A stretch of 27,263 nucleotides of DNA from JAWBSP01 sp964632175 (GTDB taxonomy: Archaea; Hadarchaeota; Hadarchaeia; Hadarchaeales; JAWBSP01). Positions 5,990-13,918 of the stretch are shown here, in pieces (the stretch's first letter is position 1; every line of letters begins with the position of its first letter). The translations under genes and the position numbers were made by a program. The stretch covers positions 1 to 27,263 of the forward strand of contig CAZWBJ010000013.1 of NCBI GenBank assembly GCA_964632175.1, read 5' to 3'. Below the pieces are notes generated by a model. It was not told where the DNA came from. It searched no databases and saw nothing but the letters and a program-made list of their open reading frames with translations.

Positions 5990-7341
5990 GCGCCCACCCT
6001 CTTCAGGACCTCCTTCACCTTGCTGAACCCCATTTCCGCCAGCTCTTGGGCCCGCTGCTCGGTGGTGGCCTCGGAGAAGCACCTAAAAATGGGCTCGGTC
6101 CCGGAGGGTCGGAGGAGAAGCCAGCCGTCGGCGAAATCTATTCTCAATCCGTCCGTGGTGTTCAACCGGTAACCCGAGAACTCCTCCTTCAGCTTCTCGA
6201 GGACGCTCTGCTTGAGTTCATTTGGACACTCCACCCTTTTCTTGAGCTGATAGAATTTGGGGAGCGTGGCATCGAGTTCCGTCACCTTTAGCCCGCTCTC
6301 GGCCAGCGCCGAGACAAACTGGGCAATCGTCATGATCCCATCCCTGGCTAGGCTCCAGCCGGGGAAGATCGTCCCGCCGTTTTCCTCTCCCCCCAGATCC
6401 CCTCCCCTCGCCCTTATCTCGGCCACGATTTCAGGCTCGCCCACTCTCGTCCTCACCACCGTTCCTCCAAGCCTCTTGGCCACCTCATCCACCACTGCAC
6501 TGGTCGCCACCGTGGTGACGATTTTGGGGGCCTTTTTCCCCCTGAGGTAGTGCTGGGCGACCAAGGCAAAGGTTCTGTCCCCCACCATCACCTCACCCCT
6601 CTCGTTCACCACCACTGCCCTGTCGGCGTCCCCGTCCTGCGCGAGCCCGACGTCGGCCCCGAAGCTCCTGACCGCGGACGAGAGGCCCTGGAGGTTTTCA
6701 GAGGTGGGTTCCGGCATCCTCCCCGGAAAGGTTCCGTCGATCTGACAGTTGAGGGAAACCACCTTGCAGCCCAGCCTCCGGAGCAGGATGGGCGTGACCA
6801 AGCTCCCGGTGGCGTTGGCACAGTCCACCACCACCTTCAGCTCCCTGCTGAGCGGCGGGACCTTTTCGAGGAGGGCCTCAAGGTAAGGCTGGATGGCGTC
6901 CGCAGTCCGGGTTTTGCCCACCCTCTGCCACTCCGCCATTTTCCAGCTTTTCTGCTCGATGATCTTCTCGATCTCCAGCTCCTCCGCGCGCGGGAAGCTC
7001 CCCCCGTCCTCCTTCCAGAACTTTATCCCATTCCACTGCGGCGGGTTGTGGGAGGCGGTGATGATGACTCCCGCCGAGCAGTCGAAGTGTGTTACGCCAA
7101 AGGAAAGAACGGGGGTGGGGACCATCCCAAGCCTGAGAACATCACAACCCCCGCTCAGGAGTCCCGAGATACAGGCGTTCTCCAGCATCTCACTGGAGGT
7201 TCGGTTATCATAACCCACCGCCACCTTGCCCGCATTCCCCAGGTAGGTGGCCAGCGAAATCCCCAGCTCAAAGGCTAGTTCGGGAGTTAGATCAACGTTA
7301 GCAACACCCCTGACACCGAAAGTTCCAAACAGCCTTGGCAT
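5986..7341 (-). CDS. Phosphoglucosamine mutase / phosphomannomutase (alpha-D-phosphohexomutase)
   Basis: This protein of about 450 residues has all four hallmark regions of the phosphohexomutases. They are the phosphoserine loop TASHNPP (Ser about 97), the metal loop DGDADR (about 236-241), the sugar-binding loop GEENGG (about 318-323) and the phosphate-binding loop RPSGTEP (about 411-417). It interconverts hexose-6-phosphate and hexose-1-phosphate, feeding UDP-GlcNAc or GDP-mannose synthesis. Archaeal GlmM and ManB cannot be told apart by eye. A GTG at 7344 precedes the ATG at 7341; the ATG fits the promoter better. It is followed with a 4-nt overlap by an epimerase. Confidence 0.9.
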   Translation of the reverse strand: MPRLFGTFGVRGVANVDLTPELAFELGISLATYLGNAGKVAVGYDNRTSSEMLENACISGLLSGGCDVLRLGMVPTPVLSFGVTHFDCSAGVIITASHNPPQWNGIKFWKEDGGSFPRAEELEIEKIIEQKSWKMAEWQRVGKTRTADAIQPYLEALLEKVPPLSRELKVVVDCANATGSLVTPILLRRLGCKVVSLNCQIDGTFPGRMPEPTSENLQGLSSAVRSFGADVGLAQDGDADRAVVVNERGEVMVGDRTFALVAQHYLRGKKAPKIVTTVATSAVVDEVAKRLGGTVVRTRVGEPEIVAEIRARGGDLGGEENGGTIFPGWSLARDGIMTIAQFVSALAESGLKVTELDATLPKFYQLKKRVECPNELKQSVLEKLKEEFSGYRLNTTDGLRIDFADGWLLLRPSGTEPIFRCFSEATTEQRAQELAEMGFSKVKEVLKRVGA

Positions 7342-7353
7342 CACTCTTTTGTG

Positions 7354-7367
7354 CTATAAAATTATAG
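7354..7367 (-). promoter_or_regulatory. TATA-like box of the phosphohexomutase gene
   Basis: The near-palindrome CTATAAAATTATAG is centred about 20 nt upstream of the ATG at 7341. It lies in the 37-bp spacer after the DUF1464 gene, so the mutase-epimerase pair has its own promoter although the upstream genes run in the same direction. Confidence 0.6.
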
Positions 7368-7381
7368 CAGGCCCAGAGCCG

Positions 7382-8428
7382 TCAATACTCTAGCGTGACT
7401 TCCATCCCTACGTGATCCCAGATCCTCCCACTTGAGCGCGCCACCTCTAGGCTCTCGAAAATCTGCGCATAGGGTTCCCACCCCGCTATCCCCGCGGCCA
7501 AGACGCATGCACCCTCTGCTGCCTCCTTCGCCCTCTTAGCCCGCCTTCCGGTCCAGTCCCTGAGCCAGTGTATTGCAAGCCCCGCGGGAAACTCCACTTG
7601 CCTCCTGAGCTCTACTAGCGTGCTGAGCCTTCCAGAAATTATGAGTTCTAGAGGATCGGGATTTACCGTCAGGGCCTGCGCCACCATCTTTCTTATCCCC
7701 TCCACGAATGCCCGCCAAGCCTGGGGATGCTGGGGAAGCTCCTCCGGCTCTATGTTCCCTGCCAGTCTTCTCGCTCCCGAGGTAAAGAGGACGAACTGGG
7801 AGCAGGAGGGCATTCTTATGGCAAGCTCGGCATCTATTGCACCCGGAGAGAGAAAACCCAAGGAACCAGAAGTCCCACCGAGACCGTCAACAACCTTTCC
7901 CCCCTCCACCACCAAGCAGGCGTTGAAGCCGTAACCCAGCTCGAGCAAAATGAAGTTGGTCTTACTTGCCGGAAGGTTGAACCTGCACATCTGACTGTAC
8001 ATGGCGAGAGCGGCCACGCAGAGCTTGTCGGCCGTGCCCATGTCCAGCTTGTTCATCTTCCTGTACTCTGGAACCGTAGGGAGGTGGATGACTCCAGGAA
8101 GGAGGTAGGAGGGCACCCTGAGCCGCCGGAGGTCCCGGAAGAGAACCCTTATGGTCTCGTTGACGGGGATCCTAGGATCCTCCTTGGGGAGTATTTCGCG
8201 AAGGTCCTCCTCCCCTGCCTCCTCCAACCTCTTTAGGGCAGTCCCGTAGCCAGAGGGGGCGATCAAACATTCAATCCTGTCCTTCAGAGGCGCGAGCACC
8301 TCCAGCAGTCTGTGAGGTAACTCGGAATACTCAAAGCTCTCATCAACCACTGGCGCTCCCTCTCTGTCCATCCCAAAAATGTCAAGACTCTTCGTTCCGG
8401 GATCGGTCCCCACAACTATAGCGGACAA
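7382..8428 (-). CDS. DUF1464 family protein (predicted butyrate kinase-like, ASKHA fold)
   Basis: This 348-residue protein matches the archaeal DUF1464 family (COG2441, described as predicted butyrate kinase). VVGTDPGTKSLDIFGM at the N-terminus is the phosphate-1 loop of the acetate kinase/hexokinase fold. IAPSGYG, KLDMGTADKLCVAALAMY, LELGYGFNACLVVEGGK (second phosphate loop) and DGLGGTSG follow, and LIISGRLS probably forms the adenosine loop. The enzymatic substrate has not been established to my knowledge. The likely start is TTG 8428, which overlaps the radical SAM gene by 13 nt; GTG 8413 is an alternative. The overlap implies a shared transcript with the SPASM protein. Confidence 0.82.
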   Translation of the reverse strand: MSAIVVGTDPGTKSLDIFGMDREGAPVVDESFEYSELPHRLLEVLAPLKDRIECLIAPSGYGTALKRLEEAGEEDLREILPKEDPRIPVNETIRVLFRDLRRLRVPSYLLPGVIHLPTVPEYRKMNKLDMGTADKLCVAALAMYSQMCRFNLPASKTNFILLELGYGFNACLVVEGGKVVDGLGGTSGSLGFLSPGAIDAELAIRMPSCSQFVLFTSGARRLAGNIEPEELPQHPQAWRAFVEGIRKMVAQALTVNPDPLELIISGRLSTLVELRRQVEFPAGLAIHWLRDWTGRRAKRAKEAAEGACVLAAGIAGWEPYAQIFESLEVARSSGRIWDHVGMEVTLEY

Positions 8429-9357
8429 AGCGGATCCTCCCCCAACATGTCCCCCGTGAGTACGGCCGCCCTAGATCTGCACCCGCCGCACACGCTCAAA
8501 AACCTGCACCTCCCACACTTCCCCCTCCTGACCCTTCTAGAAATTTCTTCGAAGACGGGACTCTCCAGCCATCTTTCCCACACCTCGCGCAGGTCATCCG
8601 CCCTGCCTATGCTACGGGGGGAAAACGTGCAGGGTTTGACCGTCCCATCAGCATCTATGAAGAGATACCTCCCGAAGATACATCCCCCCACCGCCGGGAC
8701 AACTGGGGCGGAAGGGTGGGAATCGGCCAGTAGATGGTAGAAGGGTTCGTCGGCTGAGATTCTCACTCCAAGCTTCTCCGCCAGAGAGGAGAGAAATCTT
8801 AGTTCCTCACAGTATTGTACCTTTTCCATCAGCAGGGGATCGGACTTGTCCTTGGGTTTGTACCCCAGCACGGTAATCCCGCACTCCAAGCGGGATGCCA
8901 GCTCGACTACGCCGGCCGGCTCGCTAAGGGAGTGGAGGGTGAGGACGAGGTCTCCCAGCAGGCCGCTCGCCCTCAGCCCTTCCAAGTTCCTGATCAGCCT
9001 TTCGAAGTTTCCGCCCTTCCTCAGCCGGCCGTAGCTCTCACCAACCGCCTCCAGGCTGACCGAGACTCTCACCTCCTCCGCCCGCAGCCTCCCGAAGTCC
9101 ATCTTCTCCTGTCCGTTAGTTATCACCTCAACCCGTAGTCCAAGAACTCTAGCGCTCTGGAGTATTGTATACAAATCCTCCCTCAGGAAAGGCTCGCCCC
9201 CCTCTAGGAGCAGCCATTGGGGTCGCAGCTCGGCAATCTCTTCCACTACGCGCAGGGCCTGCTTGGTCTCCAGCTCGCTCGGGGCCACTCCCCTGCAGTG
9301 AACGCAACTCAACGTACACCTGCTGCTCACAGCCCAATCCACAAAAAGTGGGTGCAT
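8416..9357 (-). CDS. Radical SAM protein with C-terminal SPASM-type cysteine domain
   Basis: From ATG 9357 this is a 313-residue protein. The radical SAM cluster motif is CTLSCVHC near the N-terminus, followed by LLEGGEPFLRED and VITNG. The C-terminal third carries extra Cys residues: GGCIFGRYLFIDADGTVKPC, then GKCGRCRFLSVCGGC and a final DPLCPL. These are the ligands expected for auxiliary Fe-S clusters of a SPASM or Twitch domain. SPASM proteins typically modify ribosomal peptides, heme precursors or enzymes. No obvious small peptide gene is adjacent. The frame opens at TTG 9378, but a TATA-like box 24 nt upstream of ATG 9357 favours the ATG. It overlaps the DUF1464 gene. Confidence 0.85.
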   Translation of the reverse strand: MHPLFVDWAVSSRCTLSCVHCRGVAPSELETKQALRVVEEIAELRPQWLLLEGGEPFLREDLYTILQSARVLGLRVEVITNGQEKMDFGRLRAEEVRVSVSLEAVGESYGRLRKGGNFERLIRNLEGLRASGLLGDLVLTLHSLSEPAGVVELASRLECGITVLGYKPKDKSDPLLMEKVQYCEELRFLSSLAEKLGVRISADEPFYHLLADSHPSAPVVPAVGGCIFGRYLFIDADGTVKPCTFSPRSIGRADDLREVWERWLESPVFEEISRRVRRGKCGRCRFLSVCGGCRSRAAVLTGDMLGEDPLCPL

Positions 9358-9376
9358 CAAGAAGTTATCTGGCGCC

Positions 9377-9384
9377 AAGTAAAG
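9377..9384 (-). promoter_or_regulatory. TATA-like box of the radical SAM gene
   Basis: CTTTACTT on the minus strand is centred about 24 nt upstream of ATG 9357, only a few bases from the divergent tRNA-Arg gene. It places the longer TTG start (9378) inside the promoter. Confidence 0.4.
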
Positions 9385-9387
9385 AAT

Positions 9388-9462
9388 GGGCCCGTGGCCT
9401 AGCCTGGATAAGGCGGCGGCCTTCTAAGCCGCAAAACGTGGGTTCAAATCCCACCGGGCCCG
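9388..9462 (+). tRNA. tRNA-Arg(TCT)
   Basis: The cloverleaf is acceptor GGGCCCG/CGGGCCC, D-arm GCCT...AGGC, anticodon stem GCGGC/GCCGC around loop CTTCTAA (anticodon TCT), and T-arm GTGGG-TTCAAAT-CCCAC with discriminator G at 9462. No intron is present and CCA is not encoded. Four bases later the sequence runs into the assembly gap. Confidence 0.94.
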
Positions 9463-9466
9463 CTTT

Positions 9467-9566
9467 NNNNNNNNNNNNNNNNNNNNNNNNNNNNNNNNNN
9501 NNNNNNNNNNNNNNNNNNNNNNNNNNNNNNNNNNNNNNNNNNNNNNNNNNNNNNNNNNNNNNNNNN
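9467..9566. other. Assembly gap of 100 N
   Basis: There are exactly 100 undetermined bases, the usual placeholder for a gap of unknown length. Genes on the two sides are joined by scaffolding only. Anything between tRNA-Arg and the next gene, including an element integrated at the tRNA, is invisible. Confidence 0.99.
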
Positions 9567-9590
9567 ATAACACCTCCAAAGCTTGGCAAA

Positions 9591-9600
9591 ATTAAAAAAT
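9591..9600 (+). promoter_or_regulatory. TATA-like box of the unknown protein gene
   Basis: ATTAAAAAAT is centred about 22 nt before ATG 9618. It supports that ATG as the start rather than any reading through the gap. Confidence 0.5.
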
Positions 9601-9617
9601 CCCCGGGACCCCATTTG

Positions 9618-10340
9618 ATGGTCCTCGTCGCCAAGATCTTCGAATTGAAGGGACAGATGGACTTCACCACCATGGCGAGGAAGCTCAAGGACTTCAGGGA
9701 GGAGGAACCCTACCGAGAGGAGAAAAAGCTTCTGACCGAGATCCTCGACTTGAAGCTGGAGCGTGACACCCTCTTCGGGATCTTCACCAAGGACTACGTG
9801 CTCTCCAAGTTCTACCGGCGCGGGACGGTTGAGACGCTGGTGACAGAGGAGGTACCCTTCTGGATCAAAAAAAGCGGCAGGCGCGCCTTTCTTGTCCCCC
9901 TAGCCCCCTCCAAGCCCCGCGGGGTGAAGAAGCTCCTGACGGACTACGTGGCCAACAAGCTCAGCGAGGTTCTCTTCATCAAGCCCGGCTCCATCGTGGA
10001 GACTTACATCCCCCATCAGACCCTCCAGCGCCTGCACGAGTCCAATCCCCATGCCACCAAGCTGATATGGTTCGATCAGGTGGACATCCCAGGCGTGAAA
10101 AAGCTCGCCCTCGCTGGGACGGGTCTGGCAGACACCTCCCTCTACCGTGAGTACCTGAAGCACGGAAAGCTCTGGTACATCGTCTTTGAGGTGGTGAAGA
10201 AGGGGCTGGTGGTGGGAATAACTAGGAACTCGGTGATCACGCTCTTCTCCAGATCCAGCGTGGAGGATTTCGTAACCTTCGTCTTCGAGGAGGTCTTTCC
10301 GCTCCTGGCCGAGAGCGAGGCCGAACCTCAAGGGGCTTGA
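9618..10340 (+). CDS. Unrecognised conserved-looking archaeal protein
   Basis: This 240-residue soluble protein starts at ATG 9618; a TTG lies directly before it, and the frame continues into the gap only by chance. I do not recognise the family. Visible blocks are a Lys/Glu-rich N-terminal half, VPFWIKKSGRRAFLVPLAP, KKLLTDYVANKLSEVLF, an IPHQTLQRLHESNPHATKLI stretch with several His residues, and an alternating beta-type segment near the C-terminus (LWYIVFEVVKKGLVVGI followed by SVITLF). The mixed alpha/beta pattern is that of a folded single- or two-domain protein. Codon use matches the housekeeping neighbours. It has its own promoter and argH follows by 40 bp. Confidence 0.7.
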   Translation: MVLVAKIFELKGQMDFTTMARKLKDFREEEPYREEKKLLTEILDLKLERDTLFGIFTKDYVLSKFYRRGTVETLVTEEVPFWIKKSGRRAFLVPLAPSKPRGVKKLLTDYVANKLSEVLFIKPGSIVETYIPHQTLQRLHESNPHATKLIWFDQVDIPGVKKLALAGTGLADTSLYREYLKHGKLWYIVFEVVKKGLVVGITRNSVITLFSRSSVEDFVTFVFEEVFPLLAESEAEPQGA

Positions 10341-10355
10341 GTCCGAGGACGGGGG

Positions 10356-10363
10356 TTAAATTT
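10356..10363 (+). promoter_or_regulatory. TATA-like box of argH
   Basis: TTAAATTT is centred about 21 nt before the TTG at 10381. This supports the TTG as a leaderless start codon. Confidence 0.5.
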
Positions 10364-10380
10364 GGAAGAGAAATCTTAGA

Positions 10381-11886
10381 TTGAAGGATCTCTACCGCGG
10401 CAGGGTTTCCAAGCCCATGAGAGAGGACGCCTTCCAATTCGTCTCCTCCCTTCAGGAGGACCAGAGAATCCTTGTAGACGACCTGCTCGGAACCGTGGCA
10501 CACGTGGTGGCGCTCCGTGAGGCTGGCATCTTGGGAACGGAAGCGGGGAAAATCCTCGAGGTCCTAATCGATCTCTTCGGGAAGACCCTGGCGGGGGAGC
10601 TGAGGCTGGAAGGGAAGTTCGAGGACGTTCACGAATTCATCGAGAGTGCGGTGGTTCAGAGGCTCGGCATGGAGGTGGGCGGAAAGATGCATACCGGACG
10701 GTCGAGGAACGATCAGGTGGCGCTCGCGGTCAGGCTCAGGACGAGGGAGGAGATAAACCGAACCTCAGAGCTCCTCCTTTCCCTAGCACGCTCCCTACTG
10801 AAGAGGGCTGGGGAGACCGCCGAGCTGCCCTTCCCTCTCTACACACACACCCAGCAGGCACAGGTGGGGACTCTGGGGCACTACTTCCTCTCCAAGTTCG
10901 ATGAGCTCATGGAGGACTTTGAGAGGCTCTCCGACTGCTATCGACGGGCCAACCTCTGCCCGCTGGGGGCCTGTGCCATCGGGGGGACCAGCTTCCCGCT
11001 CCAGAGGGAAAAGGTCGCAGAGCTGCTGGGGTTCGACGGGCTGGTGGAGAACTCCGTGCAGGCGGTGAGCTCGCGAGCCTTCATGCTGGAGACCGCTTCC
11101 GTCCTCTCCATCCTCATGAGCGACCTGAGCAGGCTGGCCGAGGACCTCATCCTGTGGTCCACGGAGGAGTTCAGATACATCTCCATCTCGGAGGAGTTTG
11201 CCTCCACCTCCAGCGTCATGCCGCAGAAGGTGAACCCCTGCACTCTGGAGCTAGTCAGGGCTAGGGCGGCGGAAGTGGCGGGAATATGCTCCGGCCTCTT
11301 CTCCACCCTCAAGGGATTGATCACCGGATACAACCGCGACCTGCAGGAAACCAAGCCTCAGCTGTGGCACTGCTTTGACCTGACCCAGAATTCGTTGCGG
11401 GTGATGGAGGGGGTGATTTCCAGCTTAGAGGTAGAGAGGGAAAAGTGCGTGCAGGCGGCCGAGAAGAGCTACGCCGTGGCTCTGGACCTCGCCGAGGCGC
11501 TCGTGAGGGAGAAGGGGCTTCCCTTCCGACAGGCCCATATGGTGGTGGGGCGGGTGGTCCGGAGGGCCTTCGAGAGCGGCAGGAGGCTGAATGAAATCTC
11601 ACCGCACGAACTGGAGGAGGAGGCAGCGGTGGTGGGGATCAAGCTCAAGGTGGATGTGGAGTTCATCAGAAAGTACACCGACCCCTTGACCTCCCTCCAA
11701 GCCAGAAAGAGCAGGGGTTCCCCCAACCCGGCAGAAGTGAGAAGGATGTTGACCGAGCGCAGCCAAGTGCTGGAGAGAGCAAGAGCGCTTCTCTCGGAAA
11801 GGGAGGAGCGAGTGGTGAGAGCCCTCTCCAATCTCCTAGCGAAGGCAGGGATCGAGCCGAGCGGGGTGCTGCGCCCTAAGCCGTAG
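10381..11886 (+). CDS. argH: Argininosuccinate lyase
   Basis: This 501-residue member of the fumarase/aspartase superfamily cleaves argininosuccinate to arginine and fumarate, the last step of arginine synthesis. The start is TTG 10381, giving LYRGRVSKPM, which matches the family's WGGRF-SKP opening. Active-site regions are HTGRSRNDQVA (about 104-114), THTQQAQVGTLGHY (about 155-168, a variant of the usual T-LQ-AQP) and the signature TSSVMPQKVNP (about 276-286) with the catalytic Ser. It is somewhat longer than typical bacterial ArgH (about 460 residues); the extra length is C-terminal. argG lies 2 kb downstream on the same strand but is separated by two minus-strand genes. The 3' end overlaps the convergent PfkB kinase gene by 11 nt. 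Confidence 0.94.
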   Translation: MKDLYRGRVSKPMREDAFQFVSSLQEDQRILVDDLLGTVAHVVALREAGILGTEAGKILEVLIDLFGKTLAGELRLEGKFEDVHEFIESAVVQRLGMEVGGKMHTGRSRNDQVALAVRLRTREEINRTSELLLSLARSLLKRAGETAELPFPLYTHTQQAQVGTLGHYFLSKFDELMEDFERLSDCYRRANLCPLGACAIGGTSFPLQREKVAELLGFDGLVENSVQAVSSRAFMLETASVLSILMSDLSRLAEDLILWSTEEFRYISISEEFASTSSVMPQKVNPCTLELVRARAAEVAGICSGLFSTLKGLITGYNRDLQETKPQLWHCFDLTQNSLRVMEGVISSLEVEREKCVQAAEKSYAVALDLAEALVREKGLPFRQAHMVVGRVVRRAFESGRRLNEISPHELEEEAAVVGIKLKVDVEFIRKYTDPLTSLQARKSRGSPNPAEVRRMLTERSQVLERARALLSEREERVVRALSNLLAKAGIEPSGVLRPKP

Positions 11887-12784
11887 CCAAAAACTCCTCC
11901 ACTTCTCCCAGGCGTGGAATGCCCGCCCTTCCCCCTAGGCTTCTGCACTTCAGAGCGGCAACCGCACTGGCGAACCTCGCAATCCTCCTCCAGTCCCAAC
12001 CCTTAAGCACGCCGTAGAGGAAGGCCCCGTGGAAAACGTCGCCGCAGCCCGTGGTGTCCACTACCTTCACCCTAAAGGCCGGCTGGTGGAAGAATTCACC
12101 CTCAGCTAAACAGAAACATCCCCGCTCTCCCGCGGTTATGCAAACCGCCTCACTGCCATGCCTGCGGTGGAGAAAACGTGCCCCCCTCTCTGGATCTCTC
12201 TCGCCCACGAGCTGGTAGGAGAAATCCTCCGGCACCACTAGCAGATCCGTCAGGTCAAGAAGTTTCTCCACCCCCGGCACCACCTTTTCCGCGTCTATGG
12301 AAACCTTGACTCCCCGCTTCCTAGCTCTCTTGGCGATTTCGATCGCGGCCTCGAGCTCCAGTCCCACGTAATCTAGGTGAAGAATTCTGGCAGAGCCAAC
12401 CAGTTCGTCGGGTTCCACCTCCTGCAGGGAGAGCTTGGAGGTGCCCTCGTCGGTCCAAACGATGGTTCTCTCGCCCGTGGACCCAACCACCAGCACCACT
12501 GCCCTAACTGGAAGGATTCCCTCCTCTCTCTTCAGCTTCAGATTCACCCCCTCCCGCTCGAACTCCCTCACCAAAAATTCTGAAAATTCATCCCTGCCCA
12601 GCTTTCCCACATAGCAAACCCTGGCACCGAGGCGGGCTAGGGTCACGAGCGCGGTCCCGACGAGACCCCCTCCCTGTAAAGCGAACCCGGGCGCCCTTGT
12701 TTTCGCGCCCCGCTCGGGGAAGGAATCTAGCAGGCAGAGGAAGTCCACGGAGGCAACCCCCAGCCCTATCACATCGTACGTCAT
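11876..12784 (-). CDS. PfkB family carbohydrate kinase
   Basis: From ATG 12784 this is a 302-residue ribokinase-fold kinase. Family signatures are GLGVASVDF at the N-terminus, the substrate-side GGGLVGTALVTLARLGARV with YVGKLGRDEF, and the C-terminal signature DTTGCGDVFHGAF, which contains the anion hole and the catalytic Asp. The family phosphorylates sugars and nucleosides such as ribose, fructose or adenosine. The substrate cannot be read from sequence, although the DTTGCGD variant and length fit ribokinase or KDG-kinase-like members. The frame also opens at GTG 12793, but the TATA-like box at 12801-12810 is too close for that start. Confidence 0.85.
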   Translation of the reverse strand: MTYDVIGLGVASVDFLCLLDSFPERGAKTRAPGFALQGGGLVGTALVTLARLGARVCYVGKLGRDEFSEFLVREFEREGVNLKLKREEGILPVRAVVLVVGSTGERTIVWTDEGTSKLSLQEVEPDELVGSARILHLDYVGLELEAAIEIAKRARKRGVKVSIDAEKVVPGVEKLLDLTDLLVVPEDFSYQLVGERDPERGARFLHRRHGSEAVCITAGERGCFCLAEGEFFHQPAFRVKVVDTTGCGDVFHGAFLYGVLKGWDWRRIARFASAVAALKCRSLGGRAGIPRLGEVEEFLATA

Positions 12785-12800
12785 GCCTTCCACCCCTCAT

Positions 12801-12810
12801 GTATTTACAG
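12801..12810 (-). promoter_or_regulatory. TATA-like box of the PfkB kinase gene
   Basis: On the minus strand CTGTAAATAC lies about 21 nt upstream of ATG 12784. A GGGGTGG element just before the ATG could additionally act as a ribosome-binding site. Confidence 0.4.
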
Positions 12811-13165
12811 GTTCATGCCCAAGCTTCTTTTCCTTCTCTACTGGAGGACATGACTCAACATTGTGGGAGGGACCCGACGGGTTTATTCCTTCAGCCCCCG
12901 TCAAATCTTCTATTCCTTCTGCTCTCTCTTGTCGGGAAAAAGAACGAAGAAATTATCCTCACAACGATTCGGGATATTTTCTGTTTTCCTCTCCCTACAA
13001 CCCCGCTCCTTGCAACCCCAAGGCCTCGATCCTTCCTGATAAGGTGGTTAACTTTTGCTCTACAGTTCAAAGGTAGGGGACATCGCTAGTGGACAAGTCG
13101 TCGTGAAGGGGGCTCTTTACGAAAGCCAGAAGCAATTCACGGCGTGGAAAGCTCTGATTCTCGCC
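12811..13165. other. Gene-free stretch without recognised content
   Basis: This spacer separates the PfkB promoter from the 3' end of the ACT-domain gene. The plus strand is pyrimidine-rich (runs of C and T), and the frames that cross it are not protein-like. I found no tRNA fold and no clear C/D-box pair. It is the longest gene-free stretch in an otherwise tightly packed window, so a minus-strand structured RNA is possible but not supported. Confidence 0.5.
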
Positions 13166-13855
13166 TTATCTACTGATCTTCCCTGCTTCCTCAATCATGC
13201 TGTTGATGATTTCGTACGCGCGCCTGGCCTCCTCCTTCTCCATGAGAAACATGGTCACATTGTGGCTGGAGATGAGCTCGGCGAGGTTTATCCCCTCCCT
13301 CCCCAGCCTTCCCGTCACCTTTGCTATCACCCCAGGAGTGTCCGTGATCTCCCGTGGACTCACCATGACAAGGGCCGAGAGGTTCCGCCTCACCTCCAAT
13401 ATGTCCCCTTTCCTACCTGCCGACAAAACCCTGTCCAGCTGGTGCTCATCCACCACAAAGATCATGTTGAAAGGGTTCTGGACGAAACTCACCAACCCCC
13501 CCTCCTCGCTCACCCTTCTCGAGATCTCCCCCAGCTCCCGGGCGAGTTCCCAGCTCCTCCGGAAGGTCACCACGGCCACCTTGGACATCAGGTGAAGCCT
13601 GCTGCCCGACAGGATTTTTATCACTCCTCTGTCATCCGTTTTCCTCAGCACGCTCCTGTACCTGCGCAGGACTGTGGCGATGGAGTCCACCTTCGCTCTC
13701 CCCCCTATCTTCGCCTCCACCTCCTTCAGGATACCGCCGGCCACCGCGCGATAGTTCAACCATCCGCGTGCCAAGTAGTACTCCACCTCCGGGTGCTCCC
13801 GCAGAGTCTCCCTCGTCGCCTCAGCCAAGGACTTCCCTTGTCTTTTTTGCGACAT
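13166..13855 (-). CDS. ACT-domain regulatory protein (COG2150-like)
   Basis: This 229-residue protein starts at ATG 13855; a second ATG at 13876 would add seven residues, but the TATA-like spacing favours 13855. The N-terminal half (LAEATRETLREHPEVEYYLA, then GWLNYRAVAGGILKEVE) looks like a helical DNA-binding-type domain. The C-terminal part, LSALVMVSPREITDTPGVIA to the end, is a typical ACT domain with the DTPGVIAKVTGRLGREGINL turn that binds amino acids. It fits COG2150, predicted regulators of amino-acid metabolism. Its promoter lies back to back with that of argG, which suggests it senses arginine or a related amino acid. That link is inferred from position only. Confidence 0.78.
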   Translation of the reverse strand: MSQKRQGKSLAEATRETLREHPEVEYYLARGWLNYRAVAGGILKEVEAKIGGRAKVDSIATVLRRYRSVLRKTDDRGVIKILSGSRLHLMSKVAVVTFRRSWELARELGEISRRVSEEGGLVSFVQNPFNMIFVVDEHQLDRVLSAGRKGDILEVRRNLSALVMVSPREITDTPGVIAKVTGRLGREGINLAELISSHNVTMFLMEKEEARRAYEIINSMIEEAGKISR

Positions 13856-13872
13856 TTTTAGTCTTTCTTGAT

Positions 13873-13897
13873 TCATTTATGACGCAAGACTTAAAAG
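13873..13897. promoter_or_regulatory. Divergent promoters of the ACT regulator and argG
   Basis: On the plus strand CTTAAAAG (13890-13897) is centred 25 nt before the argG ATG at 13919. On the minus strand TCATAAATGA (13873-13882) is centred about 23 nt before ATG 13855. Only 63 bp separate the two start codons, so a protein bound here would affect both genes. Confidence 0.5.
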
Positions 13898-13918
13898 AGG
13901 AATCCACCTGCAAACTTG

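Noticed and set aside
5990..6082. N-terminal 31-codon extension of the GalE-like epimerase
   Set aside because: It lies inside the mutase coding region and lacks family similarity; the Rossmann motif begins right after ATG 5989.
6550..7278. Plus-strand frame of 242 codons opposite the phosphohexomutase
   Set aside because: It is antisense to a gene with all four phosphohexomutase motifs, and its composition is not protein-like.
9165..9617. Open frame reading through the N block and joining the unknown protein
   Set aside because: The N block is a placeholder of unknown length, and the upstream part is antisense to the radical SAM gene and the tRNA. The TATA box and ATG after the gap define the real start.
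13055..13861. Plus-strand frame of 268 codons opposite the ACT-domain gene
   Set aside because: It is His/Pro-rich without any domain, and the opposite strand encodes a clear ACT domain.
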